Assembly (NCBI RefSeq): GCF_025698545.1
Contig: NC_068576.1
Location: 48,105,890-48,169,889 of the forward strand
DNA from: Gossypium raimondii
Lineage: Eukaryota; Streptophyta; Magnoliopsida; Malvales; Malvaceae
Direction of reading: 5' to 3'
DNA length: 64,000 nt
Shown here: positions 57,676 to 64,000 of the stretch, one piece after another
Numbering within the stretch: position 1 is the first letter of the stretch
Layout: each line of letters opens with the position of its first letter
Translations under genes and position numbers: made by a program
Notes under the pieces: generated by a model
What the model was told of the DNA's origin: nothing
Seen by the model: only the letters and a program-made list of their open reading frames with translations
Databases searched by the model: none

Positions 57676-59015
57676 ATGGCCTTCTATCAAATGATGAATG
57701 AATGGTTTGCTCAGTATATAAGAACTAACCCTGTAGTGCAGCAAGCTCAAGCTCCTCCTCCTCCTCCACTGGTTCCTGAGATTCCACAGGGTACAGGTAC
57801 TGAATCTATCCGAAAAGGAAAAGCTCCGGTTGATAAAATCAAAAAATATGGGGCAGAAGAATTCAGAGCTGCAGTTGATGATGATCCCGAACGGGCTGAG
57901 TTTTGGTTAGAGAATACTATTCGGTTTTGGAAGAATTATCTTGCACACCGTAAGAGTAATCGAAATGTCTTGATATCATTGCTAAAAGATACGACTTATC
58001 ACCGTGGAATACTAAAGTTTCAGTTGTTCCGAAAGAAAAAATTACATGGGAGTTCTTTCAGAACGAATTTAAAAAGAAATATATCAGCCAGAGGTTCCTT
58101 GATCAGAAGAGAAAAGAATTTCTTGAGCTGAAACAGGGCAACATATCGATATCTGAGTATGAAAGAGAATTTGTCCGATTGAGTAAATATGTTCGGGAAT
58201 GGGTACAGTCAGAGGCTGAAATGTGCAAACGGTTTGAAGAAGGGTTGAATGAAGAAATTAAGTTACTGATCGGAATTCTTGAAATTCGAGAGTTTGCTAT
58301 ATTGGCAGAGCGAGCTTATAAAGCAGAAGAATTAAGTAAAGAAAAGAAACAAGCTGAAAGAGAAGCTCGGGTTTTCAGTAAAAGATCGATGGAAAAATCT
58401 CAGTTTTCTGCTTCAAAGAAATTAAAGAAATACCAGGATCGTTCTACCTCAGCCACTGGGCATTCGGGTAGAGAGCGAGGTTTTCAACGCACTAATCCAA
58501 GACATTCCACTCCATCAGTGACCAGTGTTGGCAGTGTTGGCACCCCTAAGCTGAGATGTCAGTACTGTAATAAACTTCATTTTGGTGAATGCCGATCAAA
58601 GAGCGGGGCTTGTTACCGATGTGGTTCTTTCGATCATTTCCTCAGAGATTGTCCAGAAAGAGGTGAAAAAGAAGTTGAACAGACATCAAGGCCGAGTAAT
58701 CCAGTTTCGAGGGGTAGACCACCTCGACCATTTGGTGATGTCAGTGGTAGTCGAGGAACTACGAAAGATACTGCAGGCAGGCCTGAGGCACGAACACCTG
58801 CTAGGACATATGCCATTTGTGCTAGAGAAGAGGCCTCAGCACATGATGTTATTACTGGTACATTTTCTTTACTTGATACTGATATAACTGCATTCATTGA
58901 TCCTGGTTCTACGCATTCATATATATATGTGTTAAACTTGCACTTGTTAAAAATTTATCTATTGAACCTCATGAATTTGTGGTTAAAGTCTCGAACCCCG
59001 GGCGATCAGTATTAG
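57676..59015 (+). pseudogene. gag: gag-protease of the chromovirus, frameshifted
   Basis: The first frame (57676-58131) gives a proline-rich linker and the capsid start (KIKKYGAEEFRAAVDDDPER, AEFWLENTIRFW). It then drifts into the wrong frame, and the correct frame is re-entered before 58179 (SKYVREWVQSEAEMCKRFEE, GLNEEIKLLIGILEIREFAI). A zinc knuckle CYRCGSFDHFLRDCP follows. The protease begins with FIDPGSTHSYIY, where D-P-G-S stands for the usual D-[TS]-G. The frame is lost again after about 58930, so flap and later protease motifs (DVILGMDWL near 59100) lie in other frames. Several breaks fall at or near short homopolymers. No complete Gag can be made from this sequence. Confidence 0.88.
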
Positions 59016-59242
59016 TGGATAAAATTTGTAAAATTGTCCACCGATGGTAAGAGGTTATTGTTTCTCGGTGACTTGATGTTACTCCCTTTGATGAGTTCGA
59101 TGTGATATTGGGTATGGATTGGCTAACTCAAAGATGATGCAGAGTAAATTGTAAACAGAAATATATTGTTCTGAAGTGTCCGAATGGAGAATTACTTCAT
59201 GTTAAATCTGAACAGACAGGGGAATTATCTAATGTAATTTCA

Positions 59243-62212
59243 GTGATGACAGCTCAGAGGTGTATCAGAAAAGGGTGTGATGCTTATTTGGCATATGTGT
59301 TAGACACTAAGGTATCCGAGTCAAAGATACAGGCAGTGCCAGTTGTATGTGAATTTTATGATGTATTTCCAGAGGAATTACCAGGGTTGCCACCAGAAAG
59401 AGAAGTGGAATTTTCTATAGATCTGATTCCGGGAACTACTCCAATTTCCATAGCTCCGTATCGTATGGCTCCTACAGAATTAAAAGAGTTAAAGACACAG
59501 TTGCAAGAACTTGTTGACAGGGGTTTTATTCGACCGAGTCATTCACCTTGGGGTGCTCCGGTTCTATTTGTGAAGAAGAAGGACGGGTCCTTAAGATTAT
59601 GTATTGATTACCGACAACTCAACAAAGTCACTATAAAGAATAAGTACCCATTGCCTCGGATTGATGATCTGTTTGACCAGTTGAAGGGTGCCATTGTATT
59701 TTCAAAGATTGATCTCCGATCGGGCTACTATCAGTTACGGGTAAAGGAGTCAGATGTACCGAAGACAGCTTTTAGAACCAGGTATGGGCATTACGAGTTT
59801 TTGGTTATGCCGTTTTAATGACTAATGCACTGCAGATTTATGGACTGATGAATCGGATATTCGCACTGCATTTAGACAAAGTTTGTGGTAGTTTTATTGA
59901 TGATATCCTGGTCTATTCGAGATAAAAATAAGCATGCAGAACATTTGAGAATTGTGTTGCAAACTCTGCGAGAAAAGCAGCTCTATGCTAAATTCAGTAA
60001 ATGTGAATTTTGGCTTCGAGAAGTGGGTTTTCTTGGACATATTGTATCCGCAGAAGGCATCAGAGTAGATCCGAGTAAAATTTCAGCTATTGTCAATTGG
60101 AGTCCACCGAAAAATGTATCTGAAGTTAGAAGTTTCTTGGGTTTAGCTGGTTATTATCAGAGATTTGTACAAGGGTTCTCTATGATAGCTTCTCCGATGA
60201 CCCGTTTATTACAGAAAGATGTTAAATTCGAGTGGACTGATGAATGCCAGCAGAGTTTCGACCGATTGAAAGATTTGTTGACGAAAGCACCTGTGTTGGT
60301 ACAACTTGAATCGGGTAAAGAATTTATTATTTATAGTGATGCATCATTAAATGGTTTAGGTTGTGTTTTGATGCAAGAAGGTAAAGTTATAGCCTATGCT
60401 TCGAGACAACTTAAGCCACGTGAAAGAAATTACCCGGTGCATGATCTGGAATTTGCTGCTATTGTATTTGCATTAAAAATATGGCGGCATTATTTGTATG
60501 GTGAAAAATGTCATATTTATACTGATCATAAAAGTCTGAAATATTTGATGACACAGAAAGATTTGAATTTGAGACAGCGCAGGTGGTTTGAACTGATAAA
60601 AGACTATGATTTGGTTATTGATTACCATCCGGGTAAGGCTAATGTTGTAGCTGATGCTCCGAGTCGAAAATCTCTGTTTGCTTTACGAGCTATGAATGCC
60701 CGATTATCTTTGGTTGATGATGGTTCAGTTGTAGCTGAGTTGAGAGTTAAACCGACATTTCTACAACAAATATATGAAGCTCAGAAAAATGATGAGAAGC
60801 TACAGGCTAAACGGGTACAATGTGAGTCAGGTGATTATTCAGAATTTCAGATTGGGACTAATGGTTGTTTATTATTCAGAGGCAGAGTATGTGTACCAAA
60901 GAATTCAGAGCTTGTACAGAAGATTTTACACGAGGCACACAGTGTTATTATGTCCGTACATCCGGGAGGTAATAAAATGTATAATGATTTGAAGAAAATG
61001 TACTGGTGGCCAGGTATGAAACGTGATATTTCTGAGTTTGTATCAAGATGTCTGATATGTCAACAGGTCAAAGCAGAACATCAGGTACCTTCAGGATTGT
61101 TACAGCCAATTACTATACCAGAATGGAAATGGGAAAGAATTACTATGGATTTTGTGTCCGGATTACCATTGTCTCCGAAGAAGAAAGATGCCATTTGGGT
61201 GATCGTTGATCGATTAACAAAATCAGCACATTTTATCCTGGTATGTATGGATTATTCTCTGGATAAATTGGCTGAACTGTATATATCTGAGATTGTCAGA
61301 CTACATGGAGTGCCAATCTCCATTATATCAGATAGAGATCCCCGATTTACATCTCGTTTCTGGGACAAATTGCAAGAAGCCTTGGGTGCTCAATTGTATT
61401 TCAGCACTGCATTTCATCCTCAGACAGATGGCCAATCTGAGCGTGTAATTCAGGTACTAGAAGATATGCTCCGATGTTGTATATTAGAGCTTGAAGGTAA
61501 TTGGGAGAAGTATATACCTTTGATTGAATTTGCTTATAATAATAGTTATCAGTCCAGTATTAAAATGGCTCCGTATGAAGCTTTGTATGGTAGAAAATGT
61601 AGAACACCGTTATATTGGACAAAGCTCAGTGAAAAGAAAATTCACGGGGTTGATTTGATTCGGGAAACCGAAGAAAAAGTAAAGGTGATTCGAGATAGTA
61701 TAAAAGCAGCTTCCGATCGTCAGAAATCATATGCTGATCTTAAACGAAAAGAGATTGAATTTCAGGTGGGTGATAAGGTATTCTTAAAAGTTTCTCCTTG
61801 GAAGAAAGTTCTCCGATTCGGTCGAAAGGGTAAATTGAGTCCAAGATTTATCGGGCCATATGAAATCATAGAAAGAATTGGACCAGTCGCTTATCGATTG
61901 GCGTTACCACCGGAACTCGATAGAATTCATAATGTTTTTCATGTGTCTATGCTACGACGGTATCGATCAGATCCTTCACATGTTATTTCTCCAACAGAAG
62001 TGGAGATTCAGCCGGATATGACTTACAACGAAGAACCGGTCAAGATATTGGCACGGGAAACAAAGGAGCTTAGAAATAAAAAGATAAATTTGGTGAAAGT
62101 ATTATGGCAAAAGCACGGGATAGAGGAAGCGACATGGGAACCGGAGGAGGCAATGAGGAAACAATACCCGAATCTCTTTACTGGTAAGATTTTCGAGGAC
62201 GAAAATCCTTAA
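59243..62212 (+). pseudogene. pol: pol polyprotein of the chromovirus, broken inside RT
   Basis: The first open part (59243-59818) carries the RT fingers and palm ([52 protein letters not shown]) and stops right after FLVMPF. The next 66 bp hold RT motifs in shifting frames, including the FIDD active-site segment. The second frame (59885-62212, 775 codons) is open throughout. It covers RT end and connection (1-130); RNase H (145-260; D152, E188, D214, D257); HHCC zinc finger (H349/H352, H359, C389, C392); integrase core with D422, D483 and E519; and a chromodomain (about 715-768). The RNase H motif reads ADAPSRK where relatives have ADALSRK. The long intact frame next to a broken RT suggests recent loss, or sequencing indels. 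Confidence 0.9.
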
Positions 62213-62223
62213 AGGGGGGAGAG
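62211..62223 (+). promoter_or_regulatory. Polypurine tract of the chromovirus
   Basis: AAAGGGGGGAGAG lies immediately upstream of the 3' LTR and overlaps the pol stop codon. It is the expected plus-strand primer site. Confidence 0.9.
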
Positions 62224-62224
62224 T

Positions 62225-64000
62225 TGTAATGACCCAAATTCAAAATTATCGGAATAGTGGTTTCGTAACCACAAATCCAATTTAAAGAGAAATTTATTTT
62301 AATATTTTTGCATGAATATTGATATGATAGGAAAAATCGTATGAAAATATCGATAGAAAAATTTTCTTGATTAAGCGGTTAGTTAGAAAAAGAAATTATT
62401 GAAGAAATTAGGTAAAATAAGATATCGAGACTTGATCTCAGAAACCGAGTCAAAAATATTTTTATAAATATTTATGAAGTGTTAGTAATATGGTATTAAA
62501 ATTTCGTTAGAAAATTTTAATGTTTGGGTAGTCAATTAAGTAAAAGGACTAAATTGAAAAAGGTGTAAAAGTTACTAGAGGATTAAATAGCTCAATTGTG
62601 AAATGAGGAGGGGAATAAATTGCAAATAACCCCAAAAGGAGATATTTTGGGCGGCATACTCTGAGAAAAATCAGGAGAATTGAAGAAATAAGGGTAAAAT
62701 TGGAATATTACAAAATTTGCTTTAAAAGTTAGTACTAAAGTGGAATTATCTAGATTTTCTTTATTTTCTGCACTCTCATCAGCCAAAAAACGTCCTAAGG
62801 GTTTCTTCAAGCTGGTTTTTCATAATTTTGCACCAAGTGAGTTAATTCTTGCCTTTTCTTGTAATTTTGTGTTTCTAAGACTTTTACAACTAGGTCCTAT
62901 TACTAAATTCATTAGTTTTTGATTTTATGAATGAATTTGAAAGTTTCTATGAATATGTGCTGGAATTTTATGATGAAATAGGATGAAATTGAAGCTTTAA
63001 TTTGTTTGTGAGATGATTTTATTAGGTAATTCCAATAGAAATTGATTTGTAGGACCTAATTGTGAAAAAGTTTGGAATTAAAGTTTAGTGCTGAAATTCT
63101 GATTTCCAAAGGTTATAAGGTAGTTTAAAGTGATATAATAAAGTGTTGATTGAGAAAAATCAGCTCAATTGAGAGGTTAATTGAGCAGGGACGAAATTAT
63201 CATTGTTGAAAGTTTAAGGGAAAAATGGTAATTAACACCATACACTAAAACAGTTTTGGACAGCAGCAGTACTCTAACTTTGAAAATTCACCAAAAATTG
63301 TAGAGATCGAATTAGAGGATGAATAAAATATGAAATTAAATTTTATTGAGTCTAGTTTCTTATAAAAGAAACTGTGTAAGCAATGGAATTGTAAATCATG
63401 AGATATAATAGATTTTGTGAGACAAGGTCAGAATGAATTCGGGTTCCCCTGTTCTGACTTTGGAAAATCATTAAAAATTGTACAAAAATTATTATGAGTT
63501 GTAATTTATATGCTTAGAATCCTTAATGAGTCTATTTTCTGAATAAATAAAGGGAAGCATCATCCTAATTCTGTACAGTGAGATAATTAATTTTTAGTGA
63601 AGAGGGGTCAGAACTATCATACAGTGAAATAGGGGAAACTTTAAGGAATAAACTGTACTTATTGGATAAACAAAAAATTATGAAATTTTTATGGTAAGAA
63701 GATATGTGAGTCTAGTTTTAGGGAAAATTAACTGATCTTAATTTGGAGTTCTGTAGCTCAAGATATAAATAATTTAGTGACTGTGACTCAGTGAGGCAGC
63801 TTTGAATGCACTATAAATAATAATGGAATTGTAGAGAAAGTTACATATGAACATGAAATGTATTAGATTAATGATTAAATTTATTTATTTAGATCCGGAA
63901 AATTCAAATACGAAGCAAGATCGAGGAAAAGAAAAAGTTCGGGATTAGTAGATTTTTGGGTACGAACAAGTATCGAGGTAAGTTCATGTAACTTGAATTA
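62225..64000 (+). repeat. 3' LTR of the chromovirus (cut by window end)
   Basis: Begins TGTAATGACC like the 5' LTR and follows it collinearly to the last base of the window, covering about 63 percent of the LTR length. Short open frames at 62592-62810 and 62740-62922 are LTR by-products. Confidence 0.93.

Larger units (their letters stand above)
54584..64000 (+). mobile_element. Ty3/Gypsy chromovirus, Tekay/Del clade (right end outside window)
   Basis: The order is 5' LTR, tRNA-iMet primer-binding site, gag with zinc knuckle, protease, RT, RNase H, integrase, chromodomain, polypurine tract and 3' LTR. The C-terminal chromodomain ([20 protein letters not shown]) and the long LTRs point to the Tekay/Del lineage, which in cotton corresponds to the abundant Gorge3 class (from memory, not searched). 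With a 2831-bp LTR the element should end near 65055, beyond the window, so its target duplication cannot be tested. The left flanking pentamer is GGTTC (54579-54583). gag and RT are broken, making it non-autonomous as sequenced. Confidence 0.92.

Noticed and set aside
60774..60992. 72-codon plus-strand open frame
   Set aside because: Out-of-frame shadow within the integrase-encoding part of the chromovirus pol.

Overview
This is an AT-rich plant nuclear window. The genes have plant introns, and one encodes a TCP factor. There is a plastid-derived insertion and a dense load of Gypsy, CACTA, Tourist-like and Mutator-like DNA. The Tekay/Del-type chromovirus with roughly 2.8 kb LTRs, the CACACGGCCGTGTG-rich LTR at the left edge and the GCGGCG-rich CACTA ends point to a eudicot, most likely cotton (Gossypium). 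That assignment comes from recognition and was not tested by a search.

Gene-bearing part, 7.5-19.8 kb. A small two-exon atypical bHLH gene of the PRE/ILI type (7596-8123, +) converges on what I read as an intact 7SL signal recognition particle RNA gene (8866-9160, -) with its own Pol III promoter. Next is a five-exon HVA22/TB2-DP1 membrane protein gene (10312-11984, -). A rearranged plastid insertion follows (rrn23 3' end, rrn4.5 and an rpoC1 piece, 13262-13840). Then comes a ten-exon gene for a 316-residue protein with an N-terminal membrane anchor and two H-x-S motifs like those of 2H phosphoesterases (14559-19728, -). The fourth protein gene is an intronless class I TCP factor of the TCP14/TCP15 clade (34422-35627, -). 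The genes do different jobs and form no cluster or operon: growth and hormone-linked regulation (PRE-type, TCP), ER membrane shaping or stress (HVA22) and protein targeting (7SL).

Repeat-rich parts. 0-7 kb holds an LTR end, fold-backs and a MITE. 20-29 kb holds a probable Harbinger-type element, a probable solo LTR, the LTR/leader region of another retroelement and a second Harbinger-type MITE. 30-33.2 kb is a deleted CACTA element with a decayed TNP2 transposase. 37.8-40.3 kb is a decayed Gypsy gag-protease with its 3' LTR. 41.8-42.7 kb is a roughly 290-bp tandem family. 42.85-44.74 kb is a long palindromic Mutator-like element carrying two converging fragments of a plant mobile domain (PMD) gene. 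49.98-53.84 kb is a 3.87-kb solo LTR with a perfect 5-bp duplication. 54.58 kb to the window end is a young Tekay-type chromovirus with broken gag and RT but an open RNase H-integrase-chromodomain frame. Its 3' LTR runs off the window.

The items most worth a second look are the 7SL gene, the palindromic PMD element, the rearranged plastid insertion, the 2H-like membrane protein with a GC-AG intron, and the homopolymer-biased differences between the chromovirus LTRs.
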